A stretch of DNA of 64,000 nucleotides from Dichetophora obliterata. Lineage: Eukaryota; Arthropoda; Insecta; Diptera; Sciomyzidae. The notes beneath the pieces are model-generated. The model was given only the letters and a program-made list of their open reading frames with translations, searched no databases and was not told the origin of the DNA. A program made the translations under genes and the position numbers. The first letter of the stretch is position 1, and each line of letters opens with the position of its first letter. The DNA lies in assembly GCA_963920525.1 (NCBI GenBank), contig OY986438.1, forward strand, positions 177,563,093 through 177,627,092. Direction: 5' to 3'. This document shows positions 44,736 through 55,439 of the stretch, one piece after another.

Positions 44736-46320
44736 AGGGGTATTCACACTGATTGAGTACTTTTGGTTATTTTGGAGCACCCTTAATTGCAATTGAGTAC
44801 TTTGTAGAAAAGTTTTGGGCAGTGCTGCATGTTTGTTTGATCTCTCCGGCTTATGTAGCTGACGAAAGATGATTGACAGCTGGAAGAGGGTTGCAACCAA
44901 ATCATTTTTTGTCATTTAAGCCATTAATTGGGCGTAAAAAAGTTATTTCATATACGAGTAATTTTTAACGTGAACTTCGCAACATCTTATCATTTACTAG
45001 AAATCCAGGGGAAAACGTTTTATTGTCACAGACCGGCTTACATAAGAATTTTCATGCCAATCGGGAAAAAAATTTTGTATGTTTTGTATATTAAATAACT
45101 GCAGTGCGACTGAAACCACAAAGAAACCACAATTTTTTGTCTGTTCGTCAACCATTTTTGGTTCAGTTTCCGATAGTAACTTTATGCACTAATTTACCAA
45201 ATTTTAGTCTAATACGACCAAAACCGTCTAAAATATAGAATTTTTATTAATTTGTATTCGGTAAAAGGGGGTTTGGCAAAAATTTCCTAAGCTATCTCGT
45301 AGGCGAAACAAATCGACTGCCAAAATTTTAGCGCAACCAGCTCAGTAGTCAATTTTAGTTATTTATAAAAAAGTGGGTGTTGCTATAGAGCAACCACGCC
45401 CATTTCTAGTATTGTTCCCGAATGTAACTATACAAACTAATTTACAAAATTTAAGTCTTATACGACCAAAATCGACTTAAATAAAGTATTTTGACTGATT
45501 TGTGGGCTGTAAAAGGGGCCGTTTTTATTACATTTTCGGGCAGTAACCATTCAAATTAAATTAAAAAATTTTAGTCTAATACGATCAAAACCGTCCGAAA
45601 TATAGTATTTTTATTAATTTGTGAGCGGTAAAAGGGAGTGTGGCTTTTTTATTAACCAAGTTATTAACTTTATTAACCGAGATATTAACAGATATTGTTA
45701 ATTTGGTGGCCTTAGGTGTTACCGTTCTTGAGATCTTAAGAGACACCACACGAACGATTTTATATATATAGAAGGGCGGTAAAAGTAGGCGTAGAAAAAT
45801 TTATATATCTAGTGACCAATATTTGGTCTCATAGCATATATAAACCAAGTTTCATTATAAAAACATGCACAACTCAGGAAGTACATGAGAAGTAGGCGTA
45901 GTTATAGTTCGACCACGCCCTTTTTTGGTTGAGTTGTCGATAGTAACCATACGAACTAAATTACAAAATTTTAGTCCAATACAACCGAATCCGTCTGATA
46001 TATAGCGTTTTTATTATCTTGTAGGCGGAAGTAGGGAGTGTGGCAATTTTTTTTGGTTTATTATTCGAGATATTAGCTTTGACCACAAATGTTGTAAATT
46101 GGATGCCCTTAGGTCAATTATTGCCTATTTTTGCAAAAGGTGGTAACACATGGAAAAAGTAATAAATTTGGCAAGAAAAAAATCTACCCAAACAAATCAC
46201 GGCGTGAGCTAGAGTAGATTGGTAGATAGGTACTTGGGTAGAATGGCACTTTACAAAAACAAAATGTACGGCATGTGCCAATCTATTCAACTACCCAAGT
46301 CAGTGTGAATACCCTTATAG
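44736..46320. mobile_element. TIR element with GGGTATTCACACTGA ends
   Basis: ATAGGGGTATTCACACTGA at 44735-44753 is matched by the inverted TCAGTGTGAATACCCTTAT at 46300-46318. The subterminal GAGTACTTTTGG/TTGGGTAGTTG are less similar. No transposase is visible in 1.58 kb; most of the interior is a diverged tandem array. I could not settle the target duplication. Confidence 0.55.
45160..46090 (+). repeat. Diverged repeat module, four copies
   Basis: AGTCTAATACGACCAAAACC followed by GTCTAAAATATAG and TTTTTATTAATTTGT-type words occurs near 45207, 45451, 45571 and 45971, each followed by G(T/C)(A/G)GTAAAAGGG-like text. Irregular spacing, about 120-400 bp. It lies within the TIR element 44736-46320. 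Confidence 0.65.
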
Positions 46321-46430
46321 AAATACAAAAAATACTGGGGAACAATTGTTACTTTGCCATAACATGGCTGTTAACATAATTTCTTGAGGGTACATAAATG
46401 CCACAAAAGATTACGACTTTCCTTTAAACT

Positions 46431-47708
46431 AGGGCTGCCAATATTCGAAGCGCCCATTTTATTTTTAAATAAATCAAAGAAACCACAATTTTTTGTCTGT
46501 TCGTCATGAATATCATTTAATTGGGTTCAAGTAGATTTGCTTATATTATTTCTTGAATATGATATCTCGTAAATGGTCGCCATTGGCCTCTACGACATAT
46601 TGTGCCCGTTTTGCAGCATTTTCCATGGTTTTCTTCAACATTTCGATGGGAATGGCGGTTATTTCTTGACGGATGTTGGCTTACAGCTCCTCTAGGGTCT
46701 TTGGCTTGTTGACGTAAACCTTTGATTTCAAATAACCCCACAAAAAGAAGTCTGGAGGCGTTAAATCTGGTGATCTTGGCGGCCAATCGAAATCACCATT
46801 TTTTGGCATCAAACGGCCAGGGAACAATTGCTTCAAAAAATCGATTTGCCTGTCAGTAGTGCCTGATACGCTTTCGACGAACGATTGGCATGAAAAAATT
46901 GTTTATCATATCGCGATAACGCTCCTGATTGACAGTAACTCTGTGGCCATTATCATCTTCGAAAAAGAACGGCCCAATGAGCATTTTAGCACAAACGCCC
47001 CACCAAACAGTGACTTTTGCATCGTGAAGAGGTACCTCTTGAATCTCTTGTGGATTTTCATTGGCATAAATACGGCAATTTTGTTTGTTTACCGTTCCGT
47101 TCAACTGAAAATGAGCTTCATCGCTCATGATAATTTTATGCCAAAATTGCTCGTCTTCTTCAGCCATTTCGATGACTCTTTGGGCCCATTCCAATCGACG
47201 TGGCTTATCGGTAGGCAACAATTTGTTTACCAATTGAATTTTGTGCGGAAACAAATTCAAATCAACACGTAAAATGCGTTGTAAAGTGGATCGGGGAATG
47301 CCGAGCTGCTGAGAACGGCGATTTTGGGATGTTGTTGGTGACTGCTCAATACTGGCTCGTACGGCTGCAATATTCTCATCCGATCGCCTTGGTCGCTTTT
47401 TATTTGGCCTCTTTGGGTTACCAAGAGTATTACCAGTTGTAATCTTTCATACAAACGATAAATTGTTTTCTTGGAAGGCGCACTTTTCACTTTATTTATT
47501 TTTTTCAAAGCACGTTGAGTTTTCACTATTGACTTGTTTTGTTGAATGTAAATTTCAACAATTTTAGAGCGTTCGCGTGGCGTGTACTGTTCCATTGTAA
47601 ACATTTGCTTGGTATGACGCTTCAAACGCGGTATGTCATTAGTCGATTTGGCATCACTGCGGAAAGTTACAGTGTTGCCAGATGGGCGCTTCGAATATTG
47701 GCAGCCCT
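46431..47708 (-). mobile_element. rosa-like mariner family element with perfect 27-bp TIRs
   Basis: AGGGCTGCCAATATTCGAAG plus CGCCCAT (46431-46457) is repeated exactly inverted at 47682-47708. The 1,278-bp interior encodes a damaged rosa-type transposase on the minus strand. TIRs differ from those of the rosa element at 17187-18391, so this is a separate lineage. The flanking dinucleotides are not a clean TA pair (TA left, TG right if the TIR begins at GGGC). Confidence 0.85.
46540..47595 (-). pseudogene. rosa-like mariner transposase, internally deleted
   Basis: Starts at an ATG near 47595 (MEQYTPRERSKIVEIYIQQN), the rosa N-terminal helix-turn-helix. It then decays: SAPSKKTIYRLYERLQ, then after frame changes 46853-47260 reads PTDKPRRLEWAQRVIEMAEE, IIMSDEAHFQLNG with the first catalytic Asp, KQNCRIYANENPQEI, KVTVWWGVCAKMLIGPFFF and VTVNQERYRDMINNFFMPIV. 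Right there a small deletion removes the QQDGA block with the second Asp. Another frame continues DFLKQLFPGRLMPKNG, DWPPRSPDLTPPDFFLWGYL (third Asp) to the C-terminus RDIIFKK near 46545. Catalytically dead. Confidence 0.78.
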
Positions 47709-48629
47709 GTAAATGCCAAAAAGAGTCTAGTGAATGGTCTGAGTTCATGGTGTTAATATTAAATAACCTTATTTAAGTATTTTATGGAAATATTTTTGAC
47801 CATGCTTTTAAGTTAGTTTAATAATAAATTTTTAGAGGCATCTAAAGTGAGACTGTGAAAATTTCCATTTTCACACCTCAATTTCATGCTATAAAAACAT
47901 ATTTCGAACTTGTGAAAGTGTTTTATTATGGTAAGTGAAATAAAAAAGACCGATAAGTTAAACGTTCACTACTTCAATTTACGTTCATAACATATCAACT
48001 ACAGGGGTTAATTAATTACCATAACGACATGAAACCACCGTTAAAAAGATTTATTAATATTTTGCGTTTCATAAAATTCATTAACATTAGCAAAAGCATG
48101 AACATGAAGATTCTATAACTTCTATTTATATAAATGTACGGATTGATTTTCACAACTTTATCAAAATATGTAACTCAAGGTAAAAAGAGGTGTGAAAAAT
48201 GTTCATCATTGAAACCTGTATTTGTTTGATCATATAAAGAGAGCACAAATAAGAACTACAAAAAAATAGACAGCTATGAATGAAATACAAGTCCAGTAAG
48301 GAATTACCTTCGACTGAGTCGAAGTTAAAATATCACCACAGTATTTTCTAAGTTATGCATGCTTTGAAGGTTTGATGACAGCATCTCGTCTAGAGAATGG
48401 GCGTGGTTTTCATGCAATTATACCAAAACTCAAGTGCAGAATACGATTAAGATATGGAAGATTTTGTGTTAAACATGCTGTTAATACGCACATTTTTATA
48501 GATTTAATAAAAGTTATGCTACTTTTCTGACATCACTTTGTATGGGAGATTGGCCTATACACAGGTCAACGATGAAGAAACTTTTTCAATAATTGTACCT
48601 AATTCCTGTGTTGTTTCATGTGTTGGGAA
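47709..48629. other. AT-rich intron sequence
   Basis: No exon or element ends recognised. I specifically looked for TIR-like ends of the CGGTTAAAAATTTTG type upstream of the ERFHQD relic and found none. Confidence 0.4.
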
Positions 48630-50176
48630 ATGTTGGGTTCGTCACAATGTATGTTATGTTTGTGTCGAGGATCTTAGGAAATAGTATAATAAAGAGAAGA
48701 AAGCTTTTACATTTACAGTACCCATGATATGGAGAGAACAAAAAATCATTCAAATGATTGTTATTTTTGCAGCATTGATGTTTGTGGATATAACTCTAAA
48801 AATAAGAAAGTAATTGCCTATCCTAACCTCACTTCAGCTGATCGGCCGGTAGGACATGGACCGGGGCATCCTGTGCCTGAGCCACTTCAGTCTATTGATG
48901 ACGTTTTACAGTCGAATTTAATGAAAGTGATGATGAGTTCCAATGTTCTCCAGAAAATGTAAAACTACAATTATTTACACAAGCTGAGTTGAATGATTTG
49001 GTTTGGGATTTGGGTTTGACTAAGGAAAAAGCAGAATTGCTTGGTTCTAGACTGAAAGAAAAACATTTATTAAACTCTAGAACGTCAATTTGCTATTATA
49101 GAACAAGATATCAACAGTTTGCTCAAGTTTTTAAGCAGAAAGAGAAGTGAATTTGGTTTACTGCCATGATATTGGCAGGCTAATGAATGAATTTGGCATT
49201 GTGTGCAAGAAGGAAGATTGGCGACTTTTTATAGACTCATCAAAAACTAGTTTAAGAGGTGTTCTGTAACACAATGGAAGTAATTATGCTTCATTACCTG
49301 TTGCTCATTCAGTCCATATGAAGTAAACTTTCGAAAATCTTAACATAATTTTACAGGAAATTAACTATACAGCTAACGATTGAATGCTATGTGGAGATTT
49401 AAAAGTTGACTCCATGCTCCTTGGTCAAGAAAAAGAGATTTACAAAGTTTCCATCTTTTATATGTGAGGGAGACAGCAGAGCACGGGATCAACATTGGTC
49501 CAAAAAACAATGGCCCGTAAGAACAATTTTGACACCTGACGAGAAGAACATTTTACATAAAACTTTAGTAGACCAAAAAAAGATTCTTCTACCACTACTA
49601 CACATAAAGTTGGGCTTAATGAAATAATTCGTAAAAGTTTTGCCTAAAGATGGTGATTGTTTTGTATATTTATGTACAAAATTTCCTCATTTATCAGAAG
49701 CTAAACTGAAAGAAGGAGTTTTCGTCGGGACTGATATTCGTAAAATTATGTTCGATTTCAGCTTCGAAGCAACGATGAGTGCAAAAGAAAAGGAGGCTTG
49801 GATATCATTTAAAGAAGTTGTGACTAAGTTTTTGGGCAATGTAAAAGCCCCTAACTATGAACATATCGTAGCTTATATGATAGACAAGTTCAAAACTCAT
49901 GGTTGTCTGATGAGCCTTAAAGTTCACTTCTTGCATAACCATCTTGACTTTTTTCCTGAAAACTTGGGTGATGTGAGTGAAGAGCAGAGAGAACGGTTTC
50001 ATCAGGACATAAAAGAGTTGGAGAAACGATACCAGAGACGGTGGAATATCGAAATGATAGGTGATTAATGCTGGTCACTTCACAGAGAACAACAAAATGC
50101 ATCACATCGGAGCAGAAGCTATACAAGAAGCTTTATAGAGAAAAAGGAAAGGAAATACAAAAAGATAAGCACCTAA
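48630..50176 (+). pseudogene. Relic of an arthropod repeat-borne protein (CxxC zinc motif, ERFHQD C-terminus)
   Basis: Plus-strand homology runs through changing frames. CYVCVEDLRK (48650) and VPMIWREQKNHSNDCYFC (48722-48775) form paired Cys motifs. GYNSKNKKVIAYPNL follows, then TQAELNDLVWDLGLTKEKAE, ICYYRTRYQQF, RLFIDSSKTSL (49224), MLCGDLKVDSMLL (49386), LPLLHIKLGLM, KFPHLSEAKLKEGVFVG, FLGNVKAPNYEH, CLMSLKVHFLHNHLDFF (49905), ERFHQDIKELEKRYQRRW (49990) and CWSLHREQQ. I recall uncharacterised arthropod proteins with this layout from memory only. At least seven stops or frameshifts are present; the longest open piece is 49640-50068. The N-terminal FCYVCG segment seen at 57588 is not clear here. 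The acidic residues in FIDSS, GDLK and ERF might form an RNase H-like triad (inference). Confidence 0.6.
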
Positions 50177-50230
50177 AATAATCACATTGTAGTAATTTAA
50201 TATTATCGTAAGTAAAAATTGTAACCTAAT

Positions 50231-50696
50231 AAAAAACTTTTTAACAAAAAAAAACCCACTTCAAAAGCACTACAAAGTAAAAATAGTTTTAAATTACTTT
50301 TCACATTAATCCTTGGTCAAATTTGTTAATTTATTTATATATATTATTTAATTGGAAATCTGATTAGTATAAATTTTTTTCTGTATTGTATAATTATCAT
50401 AAATATATATTAATTTCTCTATATAAATATAGAACCTTTAAAGCCGCAGCGTTTATTTTATAAAAGTATAATTATATAAGCGCTGACTTTAAAGTTTTTA
50501 TATTCATGGAGAAATTAATATATTTATGATAATAATACAAAATAGAAAAAAAAAATATAATAATAAGATTTCCAATTAAATACTATATAAAAATAAATTA
50601 TCAAATTTGACCAAGAATTAATGTGAAAAGTAATTTAAAATTATATTACTTTGTAATGGTTTTGAAGTTGGTTTTTTTTTGTTAAAAAGTTTTTTT
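50231..50696. repeat. 466-bp foldback with ~210-bp arms
   Basis: The left arm from AAAAAACTTTTTAAC (50231) through TTTTCACATTAATCCTTGGTCAAATTTG is repeated inverted to 50696 with scattered differences. The axis is near 50463 and the pairing continues almost to the centre (CTTTAAAG...CTTTAAAG). It begins about 55 bp after the end of the ERFHQD relic. Could be a MITE or the terminal inverted part of that element. Confidence 0.85.
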
Positions 50697-52012
50697 TTTA
50701 AAAGATCAAAGAATTAATGCATGCGCCTTATAAAAACAAGGTTTGGTCTTTGACCTGAAAGGAAAAAGATAGATTATTTGCAGGAATTGATTGGAACTAT
50801 ACGTGAATTATTGATTAGAAGAAACAACCGTGAAAGACAATATGAATTGCTTTCTTCCGTTTTAGAGATTATGATAACAATTTTTCCCATTCCTGTAACG
50901 AATTTTCATACCCTAGTGTCAACATTAACTGAGAAACTGTAATTTTTCTTATATTGCCGCTCCGTTTTGCCCAATAACGCCCACTTTCTTGACCGTAAAT
51001 TTTCATAATTATGCCTACCCTGTACCTAATTTTAGTATCCTATTGTCAATATTATTAGAGTTACGGCGTTTTTCTAATATTGCCACGCCTTTGTCGAACA
51101 ACGCTCACTTTTTTGACCGTAATTTGTAATAATTTGACGAATACGGCCCACTTTTTTAGACGGGTACCTCCGCGTCTGATATCTCTATCTGTTGACAAAA
51201 AATTGTGGCAATCGGGCAAGTACTTTTGGAGTAATTGATGTACATACATTTAAAAAAAAACACAACAAAAAAACCAACCAACTTGAGAAACTCCTACTTT
51301 TTTAAGTCGGTTAAAAATATGAGTTATTAATATTTATGTATCAAATTTTCCCTATTTTAATATATATAATCGATGCCATATTGTGAGAGAATTGTGGGTG
51401 ATAAATAAAAAACTGATACTAAACACGGTTTCAGCACCCATAAATATATACCATTTAAGTGAATTAGCTTAAAAAGTTTTTGCAAACTTATTTTTTGTTG
51501 GCCTGTGTTATCTAAACGATTTCAATAATTTTAACAAATCCGACAATTAGCATTTTCTTATGTAAGTAACATTTGTGAATATATGTTAATTTTGATGTTG
51601 AAAATTTTCCTTAAGGCGATAATTATGGCGATAAAAAAGTCATTTATTTACGAAAGCTTCTTTGTAAAATTTTTTACATATAGTATGCCTTAAATATTCT
51701 CGATATTTTTACATCAAAATAATATATGAATAGAACACATTTTCTTGAGGCAAAGACACAATAAATTGGTTAAAAACAGAAAAAAATCTGCCAAAATCTC
51801 ATTTGCAATTATGTTTGAAAAATCATTTTAGCTTCAAATACTCATTAAAGACAATTTGTTTCATTTTAAGCAAATCGTTAGGCAAAACGAAAATATAAAC
51901 AAAAATATTTTAATTGATTTATAAAACTGAGTAACCGTGAAAGCAAAATGTGTAAAAATTTCTGAATTATCTTGTATATAGAACATTTCAAATAAAACAA
52001 ACAAATTGCATA
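50697..52012. other. AT-rich intron sequence, minor repeat text
   Basis: Two similar blocks at about 50885-51010 and 51010-51135 (CCTA(C/G)TGTCAA...TTA(A/G)...TTTTTCT(T/A)ATATTGCC(G/A)C...CAA(T/C)AACGC(C/T)CACTTT) form an imperfect tandem repeat. Nothing coding. Confidence 0.45.
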
Positions 52013-52411
52013 GTTATATGCATAGGCGTCCGCAGGGGGGGGGATTTTTCCCCCCTAGACAATGAACATTTTTTATATAACTTCATATTAAAGTAAAAAA
52101 GCCGTAACTTTAAATAAAAAAATTTTAAGAAAAAAGCAAAAAACTTTCTAAATTGTAAGTTGCGCTTAAACTTTGCTTTGAGAACTTTGTTAATAAAGAC
52201 GTCGGTTTTAATTGTAGAAGTTTAAAATTTTGCGAAACATGTATTTTGATATAATCATAATATATACTTGATATAATTTTGATCATAATCAATCAAAAAG
52301 GCGATTTTGAATTTTTTGTAACTTATGGCTTTTTTGATTTTATATGACGATACGTTGATTATGTATTTAATATATTTTGAAAAGAGTACAAAAATAAATT
52401 TTTTACTTTAA

Positions 52412-52609
52412 GGCCGTGTTCATATAACTCGTTGAAGTCACGATTGCTCTTACGTTTTTTTTGCAAACGCTGCTGAAAAATACTGTATTTTGTATGTATT
52501 TAAAAACATTTATTTATTTAATATTTAGTATTTCTCAGCCGCGTTGGCGAAATAAAAATTGAGAGCGGTGTCACAATCGCGATAGAAAAGAGTTATATGA
52601 ACAAGGCCT
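52412..52609. mobile_element. 198-bp MITE with AGGCC(G/T)TGTTCATATAACT ends
   Basis: AGGCCGTGTTCATATAACTC at the left is matched by inverted GAGTTATATGAACAAGGCCT at the right (one mismatch). More loosely, CACGATTGCTCTTACG pairs with CGCGATAG...TGTCACAATCG. Nested in the hAT element. Confidence 0.75.
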
Positions 52610-53204
52610 AATAAGTTACGATACCATTTCATTTACCTTTGTTTCACAAAAACTTTTCAATACGTATTCTTAAATTGAAACTTTTTTTGACACGAATAGA
52701 ATTCGAAGAATGGACATAGTTGGGTACACATTTCAAATATTTTATTCGTATTTGTACAAAAAAAATTTATATTAGTGCGCATCTTGTAAGCTTGTTTTTC
52801 GTAAAAACTAACGAAACGTCACTTTTTGCACTGAATTTGTCTCGAATGTCGTAAATAAGTCTGCGTAATCTGCACGCTATGAAACTGAAAATGTCAGCTG
52901 TTTTGTGTTTCTAATTTTTCAAGCATGTTTTAAGCAAATAAAAAGAAATAGACAAAACAAGTGAATAGCATAAATAGATTTTCACTTGACTCTTATTATC
53001 TACGTTTTGTTTTGTGTATCATTGCCGTCAAAATAGTTTTACGAATAAAGTTACGAAAATTCTTATAAGTGTGTTCATGTCAAAAAAACTTACAAACGAA
53101 CATGACGATACACAGTTTACAAAAACTTACGAAGTGACATGAATCGCACTATTGTACTTTACATTTACGAATGATCGTAATACCTAGTCACAAAAAACCT
53201 TCTG

Positions 53205-53275
53205 TTCTGCTTGGGTTTGAACCGTGGTGCTTTAGCGTATGGAGCACGTACTCTTCCAGTAGGCTACAGCCACCG
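53205..53275 (-). repeat. tRNA-derived segment (SINE-head-like)
   Basis: Minus strand TGTAGCCTACTGGAAGAGTA (A box) and CACGGTTCAAACCCAAG (B box), with CGCTAAAGCACC in between. Related to the segment at 24385-24467. No intact cloverleaf. Confidence 0.5.
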
Positions 53276-54575
53276 TGCAATCACACATGTCCTATGATTT
53301 CAGTTGTAAATTTCTTAAACGCAACTAAAACTTCGTACCTTTTACGAATAATGCGTATGGTCAGCCTGCGAATGAATTTTTGAGTAAATACTACGAATGT
53401 AATGAAATAAATTATGACGTTATTTCTTCAAGAAATTGACGAATGTTAAGGAATGATATCCCTTATTAGTCAAAGATCATTCTTCGTAGCAACAGAAAGC
53501 AAGGTGCATTTAATTCAATAACGGATATAAACATTGACGATAAGCAAATTTATGTTTTAAAGTCATTGTTAACAAGCAGAAAACAAAGTACATAAATTTA
53601 ATAAACAAATTAATGTTTTACAAAATATCGGCTTATTTTTCCATCATAAAAATGATCCAATTTGGATTTTTTTAAATTTTTCCTAAACTTATAAAATAAA
53701 ATAACAAACAATTCTGCAGCATTTAAATTTTAGAAAATTGCAGCGATTTAGGTGAGAGCAAAGCTTCTAATTCAAAAGCGAAAGAAAAAATTAGGAAACT
53801 TAATAAAGTAGGCCAATTTTTGATCAATGACTACTTTTTTAAAAAACCTTTTATCATATTAAGCAATCGATTTTACATTAGAATGTGTTATAATCAAAAG
53901 TTTTTTATGACATAAACAGAAATAGGAATTTCAATTTGAAACTTCTTAAAATTTACGTTATTTAGCCCATCAGTTTGACAATTTGATGGACTTTTTTCGC
54001 GTCACGTGCTTGTATTAAATCAGGATTCAGAATCAAGCCTTGCAGGAAGGTTCTGAAATATGTTAAGAAAATGTATGAAACCCAAAACAAATCGGATATA
54101 CATGTACCTCTTTATTTATTAATTCATAATTAATAATTTTTCAACAAAAAATATTGCTTAATATTAGGAAATTTTCGTATTCTAATTTTAAAAGTTAAAA
54201 CCTCGATAGTACTTAAAACGATTTTATTTAAGGATATAGGCCCCGCATTATTTAGTTTATTAAATTATTAAAAATATTTGCTCTAGCAAAATATTACTGA
54301 AATGTATTACATGACAAAAAATTAAATAAAATTTTTAAATATTTTGGACATAAAACGAGAAAGATTTTTACACAACCTTTAAAATTATATGAGATTTTCT
54401 AATGTGTACAAGAGTGTGTCAATCGGTGTAGTGTGCATATTATAATCACAAAATTAGTACCAATAATCGTAGTAAATAGCATTATATAGGCTACATTTTG
54501 CTTGTGTTCATTCTAGATTCAATGATGCCTTTGACCCCCCCTAGAACAAATCCTACTGACGCCCTTGGTTATGTG

Positions 54576-55439
54576 CATAGTATTTGTCATATTATTTTAA
54601 ACTCAAGTGTGGGTAAGACTGCAAACAGTACAGTATTTATTAAAAGCGTGTATTTTATATTAATGGTTCCATAAGAACTCATTTTAAAAGGTGTTTTAAA
54701 TATTGTACTAATTTTTGAAAATTTTGCAAAGGTGCCGCTTAGCATTAAATTTGTTGCACACAAATTAAATAGCGCACATTTTTTTTTTGAAAAATAAATA
54801 GTTGAGTTGGTAAGTTTTCACACAAAAGTTGCTTAAATTATTGAATATTTTTTGTTTATTATTCAACTATATAACTATGTACTACGTGTGTAAATATAGA
54901 TGCTTTCAGTTGGAAAAGTATTGCCAGCGATAATCCCTGCATATTTAAAAAAAAAAAGTTTAAAAAAATTAAAAATTTAAATAAAAAAGATCTGGGATGC
55001 AATTTTTTTGATTTATTTTTGGCGACATGAAGTTTGACAAAAATTTAAAAATAAAAATTGTAAAATTTAAAAATAAAAATTGTAAAATTTTTAGCCAAAT
55101 TTAAACTTTTGTTGTATAATTCGTAGAAGTAATTTGCTATGATTTATTGTTTAATGTGTTGGATTAAAGTTTTGGTAATAATCAAAAATTTAAAGCTTTA
55201 AGCAATATTCGTGCCTTATATTTACAAAAAATGTTGAAAGTGTACATTTTTTTTTAAATTTGGCTCAGTGAAAATGGAAAAAACGGAAGAGTTTCCCGTT
55301 TTTTCCCCTATAAAAATGTATTGGTTCCTTTGTAGGATATCTTATTATTCTGATAAAAAAATGTGGTGCCACGATATGCCACCCATGATGTGTGATTCAA
55401 TATATGAAGTGCTAAACCATAGTAAAGACAGATACTCCT
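54576..55439. other. AT-rich intron sequence
   Basis: No feature recognised. The open frame at 55268-55486 runs into the palindrome arm and has no recognisable domain. Confidence 0.4.

Larger units (their letters stand above)
52021..54567 (+). mobile_element. hAT-type element (CATAGGCGTCCG ends)
   Basis: Left end CATAGGCGTCCGCAGGGGGG, right end TCCTACTGACGCCCTTG. The flanks are GTTATATG (52013-52020) and GTTATGTG (54568-54575), an 8-bp duplication with one mismatch. Ends resemble those of hAT copies 1 and 2 (CAxxGGCGTC), as does the run of G/C next to them. No transposase domain visible. A fragment of the same family lies at 22130-22400. A small TIR element (52412-52609) and a tRNA-derived segment (53205-53275) lie inside. 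Confidence 0.78.

Noticed and set aside
46859..47272. 137-codon plus-strand open frame
   Set aside because: Antisense shadow of the rosa-like transposase, whose motifs (SDEAHFQLNG, KVTVWWG) read on the minus strand.
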